Origin: CAZUDO01 sp964618895
GTDB lineage: Bacteria; Desulfobacterota; Binatia; DP-6
NCBI GenBank assembly: GCA_964618895.1
Contig: CAZUDO010000072.1
Location: 73,895 to 137,894, forward strand
Direction: 5' to 3'
Length of the DNA: 64,000 nucleotides
Shown here: piece after piece, positions 8,757 to 17,682 of the stretch
Layout of the letters: each line of letters starts with the position of its first letter
Numbering within the stretch: position 1 is the stretch's first letter
Made by a program: the position numbers and the translations under genes
The notes under the pieces: model-generated
Database searches by the model: none
The model's input: only the letters and a program-made list of their open reading frames with translations
What the model was told of the DNA's origin: nothing

Positions 8757-9391
8757 TCCTGAGCGTGCTCGACGATCTTCTCGAGCGCCCGCCGGCGCAG
8801 AAGCTGGCCGCGCTGGGCGGCATCGTGGTCGCGCTGGTCGTGCTCGATTGGCAGTACTGGTACGGGCCGCGCCAGCGCGACCTCGCCGACCTCGGTAGTC
8901 GGGTCACGGCCCAGCGCACCGACCTCGAGAACAAGCGTGCCAAGACCAATTCCCGCGCCGAGGCCGAGAACGAGCTGCGCGAGCTGAACGCCGAGCTCCG
9001 CCGCGCCCAGGCGCGCCTGCCCGACCAGCGCGAGATCGCCGATCTCCTGTCCAACGTCGCGGCCAGCGGGCGGGCCGCGGGCCTCGAGATCACGCTCTTT
9101 CGCCAGAAGCCCGAGATCTACCACGACTTCTACGCCGACGTGCCGGTCGAGATGCAGATGCGCGGCACGTACCACGACGTGGCCCTCTTCCTCGACAGCG
9201 TGAAGCGGCTCGATCGCATCGTGAACGTGACCGACATGCACCTTGCGAAGCCGCGGCTCGAGGGCGACCGGATGGTGCTCGACTCGGCGTGCACCGCTAC
9301 CACCTTCCGCTTTCTCGACGAGGCCGAGCGGCAGCGTCGTCAGGAAGAGAAAAAGAAGGCCGGCGAGAAGGGAGCGGAGAAGAAGGCATGA
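8753..9391 (+). CDS. pilO: Type IV pilus assembly protein PilO
   Basis: PilO is the 212-residue partner of PilN in the inner-membrane alignment subcomplex. It has a short cytoplasmic start, a transmembrane helix near residues 18-36 (AALGGIVVALVVLDWQYWYG), a coiled coil rich in Glu, Arg and Ala (about 45-85), and a periplasmic domain (about 90-195) with the typical DVPVEMQMRGTYHDVALFLDS stretch (its start only is quoted as motif DVPVEMQMRG). The C-terminal tail is very rich in Lys and Glu. Confidence 0.94.
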   Translation: MILSVLDDLLERPPAQKLAALGGIVVALVVLDWQYWYGPRQRDLADLGSRVTAQRTDLENKRAKTNSRAEAENELRELNAELRRAQARLPDQREIADLLSNVAASGRAAGLEITLFRQKPEIYHDFYADVPVEMQMRGTYHDVALFLDSVKRLDRIVNVTDMHLAKPRLEGDRMVLDSACTATTFRFLDEAERQRRQEEKKKAGEKGAEKKA

Positions 9392-9864
9392 ACCGACGAA
9401 CGTGCTCAGGACTCGCGCTGATCTTCACGGTGGCGCTCGCCGACACGGTCGCCTGGGCACAGGCATTGCCTCCGGAAGCCCAGCCCGTGAAGGCGACCGA
9501 GCCGGCCGAAGACCTGCCGTACGACGTGACGGGACGGCGCGATCCGTTCCGTCCACCGCGTTTGAGCGTGCCCAACCAGCGCACGGGAGAACCGCGGACG
9601 CCGCTGCAGCGATACGAGATCGGGCAGCTCCGGCTGGTGGCGATCATCTACAACACCGCCGACCCGCGCGCCGTGGTCGAGGATGATGAAGGCCTCGGTT
9701 ACATCGTGCGTACGGGAACGCCGATCGGTCCGAACGGTGGCGAGGTCAAGACGATCGAGCGTGGACGAGTGCTGATCCAGGAAGATGCCGTCGATTACTA
9801 CGGGGAGCGCCGCATCAACGAAGTCGCGATGGAGCTGCGGACGGCCGAGAGGGGGAAGCGATGA
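9388..9864 (+). CDS. pilP: Type IV pilus assembly lipoprotein-like protein PilP
   Basis: PilP connects PilN/PilO to the N-terminal domains of the PilQ secretin. The 158-residue protein has a signal peptide (ALIFTVALADTVAWAQA), the conserved YDVTGRRDPFRPP motif and a small beta domain with LRLVAIIYN... GEVKTIERGRVLIQE. Unlike many PilP proteins it has no lipobox cysteine: the only Cys, in the signal region, is at residue 5 (MNRRTC). It should therefore be a soluble periplasmic form. The ATG at 9388 overlaps the stop of pilO. Confidence 0.9.
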   Translation: MNRRTCSGLALIFTVALADTVAWAQALPPEAQPVKATEPAEDLPYDVTGRRDPFRPPRLSVPNQRTGEPRTPLQRYEIGQLRLVAIIYNTADPRAVVEDDEGLGYIVRTGTPIGPNGGEVKTIERGRVLIQEDAVDYYGERRINEVAMELRTAERGKR

Positions 9865-12527
9865 CGGGGTTCGGGCGTGGGATGGTGTTGCTGCTACTCG
9901 GTGCGGCGTGTACGCCGATGAAGCCGGCCCAGGCGCCGGAGGGGACGGCGTCGGCGGAGTCCCGCCTCGGCACGGCGGCGAACTCCGAGGAGTCGCCCTT
10001 TCTCGCCGTCCGTGACGTGCAGGTCGAGCCGGTCGGCGACGGCCGCCGGGTGACGCTGGCGCTGACGCGTGCGGCCGACGGGGTTTCGGACTTCACCACC
10101 GGGACGCCGCCCAGGCTGGTGCTCGACCTGGCGGGACCGCGCCAGGAGGGCGCGGTGCCGGTGGCGCGCTACCCGTTCACCGATCCCCTGGTGTCCCAGG
10201 TGCGCATCGGGACCCACGAGGGCACCCTGCGGGCCGTCGTCGATCTCAGCGACGATCCGGGAACACACATCGTGCGCCGCGAGGGGGCCACGGTGATCGT
10301 CGATTTCGGCGACACTGGTGCCGCCGCGAACGCCGTCGAACCCCCGGCCCCTACCACGCTGACCGCTGCCGAGTCGCCGATCCCGGCCGCGGCCACCGAG
10401 ACCGCCGCGGTCACGCCGCCGACGCGTGAGCCGAGCCCGGTCGAGGCACAGTTCCTGGCGGTCGAGGACGTGCGCGTCGAGCCCGCGGGCGAGGGCCGGC
10501 GCCTGGTCGTGTCGCTCAGCCGCACGCCGGATGGCGTCACCGACTTCACGCTGCCGTCGCCACCACGCCTGGTGATGGACGTCCGCGGGCCGGCGGCCAT
10601 CGCCGCCACACGGCCCACCCGGCATCCGGTCACGGACGACGTCGTGACCGGCGTGCGGATCGCGGCCAACGGCAAGGGCACGCTGCGCGTCGTGGCGGAT
10701 CTGAGCACGAGCCCGGGCACGCATGCCGTACGGATCGACGGCACCCGCCTGGTCGCCGACCTCGGGGAGACGGGCGGGATTGCGACCTCGCGCACCGACA
10801 CCGAGGAACAGGCTCGTGTCGCCCGCGCGGTGTTCACCGAGAACGAGCCGGAGATGGAGCCGGTCCCGGCGATCGCCCACGTGGCGCTCCCGGAGGCGAC
10901 GCCCGTCATTGCCGACGGTGGCGCGCCGAGCCCGCGCCGTGCCGTGACGCCCGTGGCGGACACGGTCCCGGCCGCCGCGCCCCCCCCGATGCCCGAGCCG
11001 GTGCAGCTCGCGGCCGCCGATCCGCCCGCGCCGAAACCGGCGGCGGCGCCGGCGCCGCCGCCGGCCGATCGCGTCGAGGTGGCGCGCACGCGTCGCCCGG
11101 CGCCGGAGCCTGCGCCCAGCACGCGGGCCTTCACCGGCCAACAAATTTCCCTCGACTTCAAGGACGCCGATATCCAGAACGTGCTGCGCGTTCTCGCCGA
11201 CGTGAGCCACCTCAACATCATCGCCACCGACGACGTGAAGGGGAAGGTCACCCTCCATCTGAGCGATGTGCCCTGGGATCAGGCCCTCGACCTCGTCCTG
11301 CGCTCCAACCGTCTCGAGATGATGAGGGAAGGCAACGTGGCCCGCATCTCGACCCTGACGCGCCTCAAGGAAGAACGTGAGGCCCTGCGCGCCGCCGAAG
11401 ACGCCGAGCGCGAGCTCGAGCCGCTCCGGGTGCGCTACATCAAAGTGAACTACGCGCGCGCCGACGAGTCGCTGGTCGACAAGGTGAAGGGCGTGCTCAC
11501 CGATCGTGGTAGCGTCACGTTCGATGACCGCACCAATACCGTCATCGTGCGCGACATCCCGCGCGGCCTCGAAGACGCCACGCAGCTCATCCGCGAGCTC
11601 GACGTGCAGAGCCCCCAGGTGCTGATCGAGGCCAACATCGTCGAGGCGACCGAGGACTTCGCGCGCGCCCTCGGTGTGCAGTGGGGCTACCAGTTCAACG
11701 CCGGCCCGGCGACGGGCAACCCCACCGGGATGAACTTCCCGGGGACGGTCGACTTGAGCGGCTCGGGTCTCGGTCGTGCGGCCCCGACGCTCGGGCCCAC
11801 CGGCGGCACTGTCCGACCGGGGGTGCCGTTCCTGGCCGATTTCCCGGTTCCGTCCGGGTTCGGCGGCGGCTTCGGGCCGGGCAGCGGGTCGGCCCTCGAC
11901 CTGGCGCTCGGCTCGATCGACGGGACCCAGTCGCTGGCCATCCGCTTGACGGCTCTGGAGGAGGAGGGCAAGGGTAAGGTCATCAGCCGTCCCCGTGTGA
12001 TCACCATGAACAACGTGGCGGCGACCATCCAGAGCCTCACGATCCTGCGCGTCAAACTGCCCTCGACCGGTACGGTGATCAACACCGGCACCGGCGGAGC
12101 GGCCGGGACCGCGAGCACCGCAACCGAAAAGATCAATACGGGAATCACGCTCGTGGTGACGCCGCAGGTTTCGTCGGACGGCTTCGTGCTGATGAGCATC
12201 TACGCCAAGTCGAGCCAGCCCGATTTCACGCGCTCGGTTGAGGGCATCCCGAGCGAGATCAGCCGCGAGGCCAACTCGAACGTCCTCATCCGTGATGCGG
12301 AGACGGTAGTCCTGGGCGGCATCTTCCGCCAGACCGAGGACGATCGTGAGGCCGGCCTGCCCTACCTGCGGAGCATCCCGGGACTTGGGTGGCTGTTCAA
12401 GCGCAAACTGCACAACAACCATCGCGAGGAACTGCTCGTGTTCCTCACCCCGAAGATCCTGAACCCGGGAAACGGGCAGCAGCCGATGTCGGACCAGCTC
12501 TGGGAGGACCGGCGTCCGGGCGGTTGA
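9861..12527 (+). CDS. pilQ: Type IV pilus secretin PilQ
   Basis: This 888-residue protein forms the outer-membrane pore for the pilus. A lipobox-like signal (MVLLLLGAAC) suggests lipidation at Cys17. Two AMIN domains follow (about 45-150 and 190-300; both have the FLAVxDVxVEP opening), then a Pro/Ala linker (about 310-420), a secretin N-terminal (STN) domain (about 425-500, DFKDADIQNVLRVLADVSH), an N1/NolW domain and the secretin core (about 590-875) with GKGKVISRPRV and ELLVFLTPKIL. The ATG at 9861 overlaps the pilP stop. Confidence 0.96.
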   Translation: MTGFGRGMVLLLLGAACTPMKPAQAPEGTASAESRLGTAANSEESPFLAVRDVQVEPVGDGRRVTLALTRAADGVSDFTTGTPPRLVLDLAGPRQEGAVPVARYPFTDPLVSQVRIGTHEGTLRAVVDLSDDPGTHIVRREGATVIVDFGDTGAAANAVEPPAPTTLTAAESPIPAAATETAAVTPPTREPSPVEAQFLAVEDVRVEPAGEGRRLVVSLSRTPDGVTDFTLPSPPRLVMDVRGPAAIAATRPTRHPVTDDVVTGVRIAANGKGTLRVVADLSTSPGTHAVRIDGTRLVADLGETGGIATSRTDTEEQARVARAVFTENEPEMEPVPAIAHVALPEATPVIADGGAPSPRRAVTPVADTVPAAAPPPMPEPVQLAAADPPAPKPAAAPAPPPADRVEVARTRRPAPEPAPSTRAFTGQQISLDFKDADIQNVLRVLADVSHLNIIATDDVKGKVTLHLSDVPWDQALDLVLRSNRLEMMREGNVARISTLTRLKEEREALRAAEDAERELEPLRVRYIKVNYARADESLVDKVKGVLTDRGSVTFDDRTNTVIVRDIPRGLEDATQLIRELDVQSPQVLIEANIVEATEDFARALGVQWGYQFNAGPATGNPTGMNFPGTVDLSGSGLGRAAPTLGPTGGTVRPGVPFLADFPVPSGFGGGFGPGSGSALDLALGSIDGTQSLAIRLTALEEEGKGKVISRPRVITMNNVAATIQSLTILRVKLPSTGTVINTGTGGAAGTASTATEKINTGITLVVTPQVSSDGFVLMSIYAKSSQPDFTRSVEGIPSEISREANSNVLIRDAETVVLGGIFRQTEDDREAGLPYLRSIPGLGWLFKRKLHNNHREELLVFLTPKILNPGNGQQPMSDQLWEDRRPGG

Positions 12528-12528
12528 G

Positions 12529-13695
12529 ATGGCGTTGCGCTACTTCACGGCGGGGGAATCGCACGGTCCCGGCCTGACCGCGATCGTCGAGGGGTTCCCC
12601 GCGGGCGTCCCGATTGCGATCGAGACCATCAACCGCGACCTCGCCCGGCGCATGCTGGGCTACGGGCGCGGCGGGCGGATGAAGATCGAGCGCGACGAGG
12701 CGGTAATCCGGTCCGGGGTCCGCTGGGGTGAATCGCTCGGTTCGCCGATCACGCTGTGGATCGAGAACAAGGACTGGCGGAACTGGGAGAAGAAGATGTC
12801 CCCGCGGGCGGAGGACCGCGACCCGAGCCTGGCCGTGACCCGGCCGCGTCCGGGCCACGCCGACCTGACGGGTGCCCTCAAGTACGATCACCATGACGTG
12901 CGCAACATCCTCGAGCGAGCGAGTGCCCGGGAGACCGCGGCGCGGGTGGCCCTGGGCGGTCTCGCCAAGTGTCTCCTCGCCCCGTTCGGCATCCGCGTGG
13001 TCGGGTGGGTGGCCGAGATCGGCGGTATCGCCGCCAACCACGCCGGCCTGTCACACGACACGATCTGCGCGCGCGCCGAAGAGTCGCAGGTCCGCGTTGG
13101 CGATCCCGACGCCGAAGCGCGCATCATCGCGCTCATCGACGAGTGCAAGAAGGCGGGCGACACGCTCGGGGGTGTCGTGGAGACGGTCGTGACCGGCCTG
13201 CCCCCGGGCCTGGGCAGCCACGCGCAGTGGGACCGCAAGCTCGACGCTCGACTCGCGTTCGCGCTCATGAGCGTGCAGGCCACCAAGGGCGTGGAAGTCG
13301 GCCTCGGCTTCGAGACGGCGCGCCGCCGCGGCTCGGCGGTGCACGACGAGATCCACTTCGACAAGTCGGGTGGTCGCTTCGAGCGACACACCAACAACGC
13401 GGGAGGCACCGAGGGTGGCATGTCCACCGGCGAGCCGATCGTCGTGCGCACGGCCTTCAAGCCGCTGGCGACGCTCATGAGCCCGCTCCACTCGGTCGAC
13501 CTCGGCACCAAGGAAGACGCCAAGGCGGCCATCGAGCGCTCCGACGTGGTCGCCGTGCCGGCGGCGGCGGTGATTGCCGAGGCGGTGGTTGCGATGGTGA
13601 TCGCCGATGCCTTCCTGGAGAAGTTCGGCGGGGATGCGCTCTCCGAGATCCGGCGCAACCTCGACGGGTACCTGGAGCATGTACGGAGCTTCTGA
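12529..13695 (+). CDS. aroC: Chorismate synthase
   Basis: The last shikimate-pathway enzyme converts 5-enolpyruvylshikimate 3-phosphate to chorismate with reduced FMN. The 388-residue protein shows the three classic signatures: GESHGPGL near the start, the RxxGRG-type FMN region GYGRGGRMKIE with the later ERASARETAARVALG, and the GGxxGGMSTGEPI-type region (GGTEGGMSTGEPIV) near 300. It starts one base after the pilQ stop and begins a pathway block aroC-aroK-aroB; linkage of pilQ with aroK-aroB is common in proteobacteria. Confidence 0.97.
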   Translation: MALRYFTAGESHGPGLTAIVEGFPAGVPIAIETINRDLARRMLGYGRGGRMKIERDEAVIRSGVRWGESLGSPITLWIENKDWRNWEKKMSPRAEDRDPSLAVTRPRPGHADLTGALKYDHHDVRNILERASARETAARVALGGLAKCLLAPFGIRVVGWVAEIGGIAANHAGLSHDTICARAEESQVRVGDPDAEARIIALIDECKKAGDTLGGVVETVVTGLPPGLGSHAQWDRKLDARLAFALMSVQATKGVEVGLGFETARRRGSAVHDEIHFDKSGGRFERHTNNAGGTEGGMSTGEPIVVRTAFKPLATLMSPLHSVDLGTKEDAKAAIERSDVVAVPAAAVIAEAVVAMVIADAFLEKFGGDALSEIRRNLDGYLEHVRSF

Positions 13696-13696
13696 G

Positions 13697-14206
13697 GTGC
13701 CACAGATCGTGCTGACCGGATTCATGGGCACGGGCAAGACCGAGGTCGGCCGCCGCCTGGCGCGTCTGCTCGGGCGCCCGTTCGTCGACACCGACGATCT
13801 GGTGGAAGCCGCCGCCGGCCGCTCGGTGGCCGACATTTTCACGGCCGAGGGCGAGCCGCGCTTCCGCGCGCTCGAGCGCGAGGCGGTCGAGCGGGCGTGC
13901 GGCGTGCCCGAGGCCGTGATTGCGACCGGTGGGGGCACGATCCTCGATCCCGAGAACCGCCGCCGCCTCGCCGCGGCCGGTCCGATCGTGTGCCTGGCGG
14001 CCCGTCCGGAGGTAATCCTCCGGCGCGTGCGCAACCCCGCCAGTCGTCCGTTGCTGGCCACTGCGCCCGACCGAGCCGGGCGGGTGGAGGCCCTGCTCGC
14101 AGCGCGGGCGTCTACCTATGCGCTGGCCTCCCACACGGTCGACACCAGCGGCCTCACGGTCGACGAAGTGGTCGAGCGCGTGCGTGATCTGGTGGCGGGA
14201 AGGTGA
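13697..14206 (+). CDS. aroK: Shikimate kinase
   Basis: It phosphorylates shikimate at the 3-hydroxyl with ATP. Visible motifs are the P-loop GFMGTGKTEVG, the DTDDLVE shikimate-binding strand, the GEPRFRALE segment with the substrate arginine, and GGGTI. I chose GTG at 13697, one base after the aroC stop and behind GGAG at about 8 bases, which gives 169 residues and starts directly at the first beta strand. An ATG at 13679 would add six residues and overlap aroC by 17 bases. Confidence 0.94.
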   Translation: MPQIVLTGFMGTGKTEVGRRLARLLGRPFVDTDDLVEAAAGRSVADIFTAEGEPRFRALEREAVERACGVPEAVIATGGGTILDPENRRRLAAAGPIVCLAARPEVILRRVRNPASRPLLATAPDRAGRVEALLAARASTYALASHTVDTSGLTVDEVVERVRDLVAGR

Positions 14207-14240
14207 GCGGGCGATGGGGCGGACATCGGAGGCGCGGGTG

Positions 14241-15329
14241 ATGGTTGCCCCGGTGCGTGACGAGGTCGTCGTGGACCTTGGCCCGCGCTCGTATCCGGTG
14301 GTGGTGGGCGAACAGCTCCTCGCCGAGGTGGGCAGCCGGGTGCACGCACGCGGGTATCGTGACCGCTGCGCCCTCATCACCAGCGAGCGCGTCGGCGCGC
14401 TCTACCGCGACACCGTCCTGACCTCGCTCCGGACCGCCGGGTTCACGCCCGTCATCATCCAGATTCCGGATGGCGAGGAACACAAGAACCTCGCCTGGGC
14501 GGCCGTCGTCGCCGACCGGTTGCTCGAGGCCGGGGTCGAGCGCCGCTGGCCGGTGATCGCCCTCGGGGGCGGCGTGGTAGGGGATCTGGCCGGGTTCGTC
14601 GCGGCGACGGTGCTGCGCGGCCTACCGACCGTCCTCATTCCCACGACCCTGCTCGCGCAGGTCGATGCCGCCATCGGCGGCAAGACCGGCGTGAATCACG
14701 TCCTGGGCAAGAACCTGCTCGGGGCGTTCCATCAGCCGGGGTTGGTAGTGGCGGACGTGGGCACGCTGCGTACGCTGCCGCGACGCGAGTTCCTGGCCGG
14801 CCTGGCCGAGGTCGTGAAGTACGGGGTGATCGGCGATCCGGCCCTGTTCCGTACCCTCGAGACCGGCCGGGACGCGCTGTTGGCCCTGCGGCCGGAGGCC
14901 CTCGTGCCGGTGGTGAGCGCGTGCGCGCGTCAGAAAGCGGCGGTCGTGGCCGCCGACGAGCGCGAAGAGCGCGGCGACCGGGCGGTGCTCAACTTCGGGC
15001 ACACGCTCGGGCATGCCGTGGAGACGCTCACCGGGTACACGGAGTTCCTCCACGGGGAGGCGGTGGCCATCGGCATGGTGGCCGCGGCGCGCGTGTCGCA
15101 GGCGCTCGGCCGCTGCGAGGCGACGACCGTGGCGCGTCTGGAGCGCCTGCTCAAGGATATCGGCCTGCCGACCGAGATCCCGAAGGGCCTCGTGCCCTCG
15201 GCGCTCGCGCTCGCCATGCAACGCGACAAGAAGTCGGCGGCAGGCCGGGTGCGCTTCGTATGTCTGGAGGAGATCGGTCGGACGGTGTTCGTGGAGCTTT
15301 CGGGACAAGAGATCGTGAGCCATCTCTGA
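14241..15329 (+). CDS. aroB: 3-dehydroquinate synthase
   Basis: It converts DAHP to 3-dehydroquinate using NAD+ and a divalent metal. The product is 362 residues from the ATG at 14241, which has GGAGG eight bases upstream and puts the VDLGPRSYPV strand at the normal distance; an ATG at 14214 would add nine residues. Motifs include the NAD-binding GGGVVGDLAGFVAAT, the phosphate site IPTTLLAQVDAAIGGKTGVN and the metal-ligand histidines in NFGHTLGHAVE and FLHGEAVAIGM. Confidence 0.96.
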   Translation: MVAPVRDEVVVDLGPRSYPVVVGEQLLAEVGSRVHARGYRDRCALITSERVGALYRDTVLTSLRTAGFTPVIIQIPDGEEHKNLAWAAVVADRLLEAGVERRWPVIALGGGVVGDLAGFVAATVLRGLPTVLIPTTLLAQVDAAIGGKTGVNHVLGKNLLGAFHQPGLVVADVGTLRTLPRREFLAGLAEVVKYGVIGDPALFRTLETGRDALLALRPEALVPVVSACARQKAAVVAADEREERGDRAVLNFGHTLGHAVETLTGYTEFLHGEAVAIGMVAAARVSQALGRCEATTVARLERLLKDIGLPTEIPKGLVPSALALAMQRDKKSAAGRVRFVCLEEIGRTVFVELSGQEIVSHL

Positions 15330-15370
15330 CGCGTGCAGGCGTCGGGGCTGGAGGGGCGGGGAGGAGAGTC

Positions 15371-16297
15371 ATGCGGATCATGGGACGAGGGTCGATGCGC
15401 GTGGTGGCGATGATGTTCGCCACCGTGCTCGTGGCCCGGGCAGCCGAGGCGGGCAACAACCCGAACGGGATCGTGTTCCGGGCGGTCGGGTGGTTCAAGG
15501 GCAAGGCCGAGATCACGGCCGGCCAGATCAAGTGCGAGATCCCGACCGTGTCCGGAGCGATCGGCGACGGGGCGTTCTCGGTCGGGCTGTGGAACACCTA
15601 CGGCAGCCAGACCCTATTCTTCCCCGACACGAGCAACCCATTCGGGAACCCGTGCGGCGGCTGGCTGCAGTTGCAGAACAACCTGCGTGACCAGGCGCTC
15701 AACGTGACCTCTGTCGAGCTGCGCTTCAAGATTCTGGGCGCCAAACGCTTCCGCCAGTCGGTCGTCACGAGCAAGGGGTTCCCGGTGGCATGCCGCGACT
15801 TCAAGCGCGAGACGGTCTACCTGGGCTATCGGATCAACCCCATCAACAGTAGCCAGAACACGAGCTCGAGCGGGGCACCCAACGTGATCTTCTCGCAGAT
15901 TCTCCCGACCGTCAGCCCCCAGCTGCTCTCGTGTCTGCGCGGCCAGTATGCCGGCCTCCCGACCGACACGTACACGTCCTTTCCGCTCAGGATCCGGGCC
16001 ACCGCGGTGGCCGTGAGCGACGCGGGTGACACATATCGCTCGAACGTCGTCCCGTACACGCTCAGCATGCGCCACACGTGCGGCAACGGACGCGTGGACG
16101 ACGGGGAGATCTGTGACCCGAGCCCGCAGGCGCCGCTCACCTGCTTCGGCTTCTGCAACGGCGGCGACCCCACGGCGGTGCCGCCGGCGATCGGGCAGTG
16201 CGCGCAGGACGCGAGCATCGGGTGCACGACCGATGCGGACTGCGGTGGCGTCTGCGTCGCGGCGGGCCAACCCTCCGAGTGTGTGTGCGTGTATTGA
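15371..16297 (+). CDS. Secreted protein with Cys-rich C-terminus (function unknown)
   Basis: This 308-residue protein begins with a signal peptide (VVAMMFATVLVARAAEA) and should be exported. The central part (about 30-235) looks like an extracellular beta domain of no family I recognise. The C-terminal 70 residues carry the CGNGRVDDGEICD motif and further Cys pairs (CFGFCNGG, CTTDADCGGVC), a pattern common in secreted proteins of myxobacteria and relatives and resembling the Cys-rich proteins at 49-64 kb of this window. GGGGAGGAGAG precedes the ATG. It overlaps the next gene by one base (TGATG). Confidence 0.7.
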   Translation: MRIMGRGSMRVVAMMFATVLVARAAEAGNNPNGIVFRAVGWFKGKAEITAGQIKCEIPTVSGAIGDGAFSVGLWNTYGSQTLFFPDTSNPFGNPCGGWLQLQNNLRDQALNVTSVELRFKILGAKRFRQSVVTSKGFPVACRDFKRETVYLGYRINPINSSQNTSSSGAPNVIFSQILPTVSPQLLSCLRGQYAGLPTDTYTSFPLRIRATAVAVSDAGDTYRSNVVPYTLSMRHTCGNGRVDDGEICDPSPQAPLTCFGFCNGGDPTAVPPAIGQCAQDASIGCTTDADCGGVCVAAGQPSECVCVY

Positions 16298-17040
16298 TGC
16301 GTGTCGGGCGATGGGGGCGACCATGGGCGGGTGCCTTGGTCGCTCTCGTGGCCGTTCCCGCAGTGGCTGATGCGCAGCCCCGCGTGACCATCCCGGAGCC
16401 CGTGCACGACTTCGGGACGGTCGAGCGCGGAGCGGCCATCGACCATACGTTCGTGCTGCAGAACACAGGGGACACGGTCCTGCGCATCGAGCAGGTGAAG
16501 AGCTCGTGCGGCTGTACGGTCGCCGTGGCCTCCGCGCGCGACGTCCCCCCCGGGGGTGCGGGAAGGGTGACGGTCACGCTCGACACGACCCGCCTGGCGG
16601 GGACGACCAGGAAAGTCGCTACGGTCTACACCAGCGACCCCGCGGCCCCGGCCGTCGGCCTGACGCTGGCCGGGCAGGTGAGCGCAGATCTCGTGGTGGC
16701 CCCCACCCCGTTGTACTTCGGCCGGGTCCGCCGCGGGCAGCGGGTCGAGCGCGAGCTGCTGATCACGTCGGGGCGACCGGGAGCGGCGTACGTCGTCACC
16801 GCGGTCGAGAGCAGCAACCCGGCGGTGCGGGCGCGCCTGGAGCCGGGCCCCGACGGCCAGGGCCAGCGCGTGATCGTGAGCCTCGACGATGAGTTGCCCC
16901 CGGGACAGCTGAGCGACCAGCTCACGCTCCGGACCTCGAGTCCCCGCGAGCCGGTGCTCACGGTGCCGGTCCTGGCACGGATCGAGGGCGACGCCGCGGC
17001 GGCGCTCGGTGGGGCCCGGGTCGTGCGCGCGACCCGCTAG
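16297..17040 (+). CDS. DUF1573 family exported protein
   Basis: The 247-residue product has a signal peptide (WAGALVALVAVPAVADAQ) and an N-terminal DUF1573 Ig-like domain: PVHDFGTVERGAAIDHTFVL, NTGDTVLRIEQV and the hallmark SSCGCTV. A second beta-sandwich half of the same general type follows (APTPLYFGRVRRGQRVERE). Such proteins are periplasmic or surface-exposed; the function is unknown. Its ATG overlaps the stop of the preceding secreted-protein gene by one base, so the two are co-translated. Its stop codon lies inside the first bases of the left mfd-leader duplication. Confidence 0.8.
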   Translation: MRVGRWGRPWAGALVALVAVPAVADAQPRVTIPEPVHDFGTVERGAAIDHTFVLQNTGDTVLRIEQVKSSCGCTVAVASARDVPPGGAGRVTVTLDTTRLAGTTRKVATVYTSDPAAPAVGLTLAGQVSADLVVAPTPLYFGRVRRGQRVERELLITSGRPGAAYVVTAVESSNPAVRARLEPGPDGQGQRVIVSLDDELPPGQLSDQLTLRTSSPREPVLTVPVLARIEGDAAAALGGARVVRATR

Positions 17041-17337
17041 GACGCCTGTCGGAGCCGCGGGTCGCGAGGACGGGCCCCGGGGTCTCCGCTTCGGCTCCTC
17101 GGCGACGCGCGGCGTAGCCTCGGTCGCGTGGCACGTGCGCCTTCGGAGAGGCGCTGCGACCCCGGGGCCCGCCCTCGCGGCCCGCGCTGTGACGGGCTTC
17201 GGTGGGTCGACGCGCGTACCGCTTGCCCCACCGGCGAGCGGTCGGTGTCGTCACGCGCCACGGCGACGCGCCCGGCGCGTCGGCGGGCCCGTCCGATGTC
17301 CGCGACGTCTCTGCAGGATCTTGTCGCGCGGGCACTT
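17039..17337. repeat. Left copy of a duplicated mfd leader and start region (about 299 bp)
   Basis: This block matches 19870-20159 over its whole length: the same AGGACGCC start, the 131-bp inverted-repeat element, the -35 TTGCCC (17223-17228), the spacer, and an ATG at 17296 with the first 12 mfd codons (MSATSLQDLVAR). Homology then stops. The copy is decayed: the -10 TATCGT of the right copy is TGTCGT here, losing the important second-position A. Together with the right copy it brackets the 2.5-kb island. The mfd frame runs on without homology after codon 12, so it is a dead 5' fragment. Confidence 0.85.
17056..17186. repeat. 131-bp inverted-repeat element, copy A
   Basis: Two 29-base arms (17056-17084 and 17158-17186) are inverted complements with two mismatches. 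They surround a 73-base core (17085-17157). The core is the reverse complement of the copy B core at 68 of 73 positions, although the flanks of A and B are in the same orientation. No open reading frame fits inside. Confidence 0.9.
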
Positions 17338-17482
17338 GGTCCGAAATGTCGGCGCTACATTCCGACCATGCCCGTCGGGGAGCGCAGCCCCTCGGGGAGT
17401 CGGCGCCCGAAGCGGCACACCGCCCGGAGCACTCAAGCGGTACCCGAAGACCCGGGTCCTCTGGTGATGCACCCGGGCCGCG

Positions 17483-17680
17483 CTACGGTGAGCCGGCGCG
17501 CAGCGCGTCCAGGCGGGTGCGGAGCGCGGCCTGCACGGCGGCCGTGGCCGGCGTAGCTACTCGGGTCCGGGTAGGTGTGTTCGAGCAACACGTCGGTTCG
17601 CCATCCGCTCGGGTCGCCGAGCAGGAGCGGTACCAGGCTGCGCCGCCTCGTCGTAGTTCCAGGGTTGTCCTGCCCACGGG
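17483..17680 (-). pseudogene. Remnant of a sulfatase C-terminus
   Basis: On the minus strand one frame (about 17560-17645) reads SLVPLLLGDPSGWRTDVLLE, like the SLVPLL..G..xxWR..vLiE segment near the end of arylsulfatase-type proteins. Another frame, ending at the stop at 17483, reads AAVQAALRTRLDALRAG, like a sulfatase C-terminal helix. The two pieces are in different frames and the connecting region is missing, so the gene is broken. The similarity is judged by eye. Confidence 0.4.
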
Positions 17681-17682
17681 CC

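Noticed and set aside
11037..11064. A 28-bp perfect GC-only palindrome inside pilQ
   Set aside because: It encodes the Ala/Pro linker and arises from repeated GCC, GCG and CCG codons, so a regulatory role is not needed.
9894..12422. An 842-codon open frame antisense to pilQ
   Set aside because: It is the mirror of a high-GC gene. Its sequence is His/Arg/Asp-rich without domains, and PilQ is certain on the other strand.
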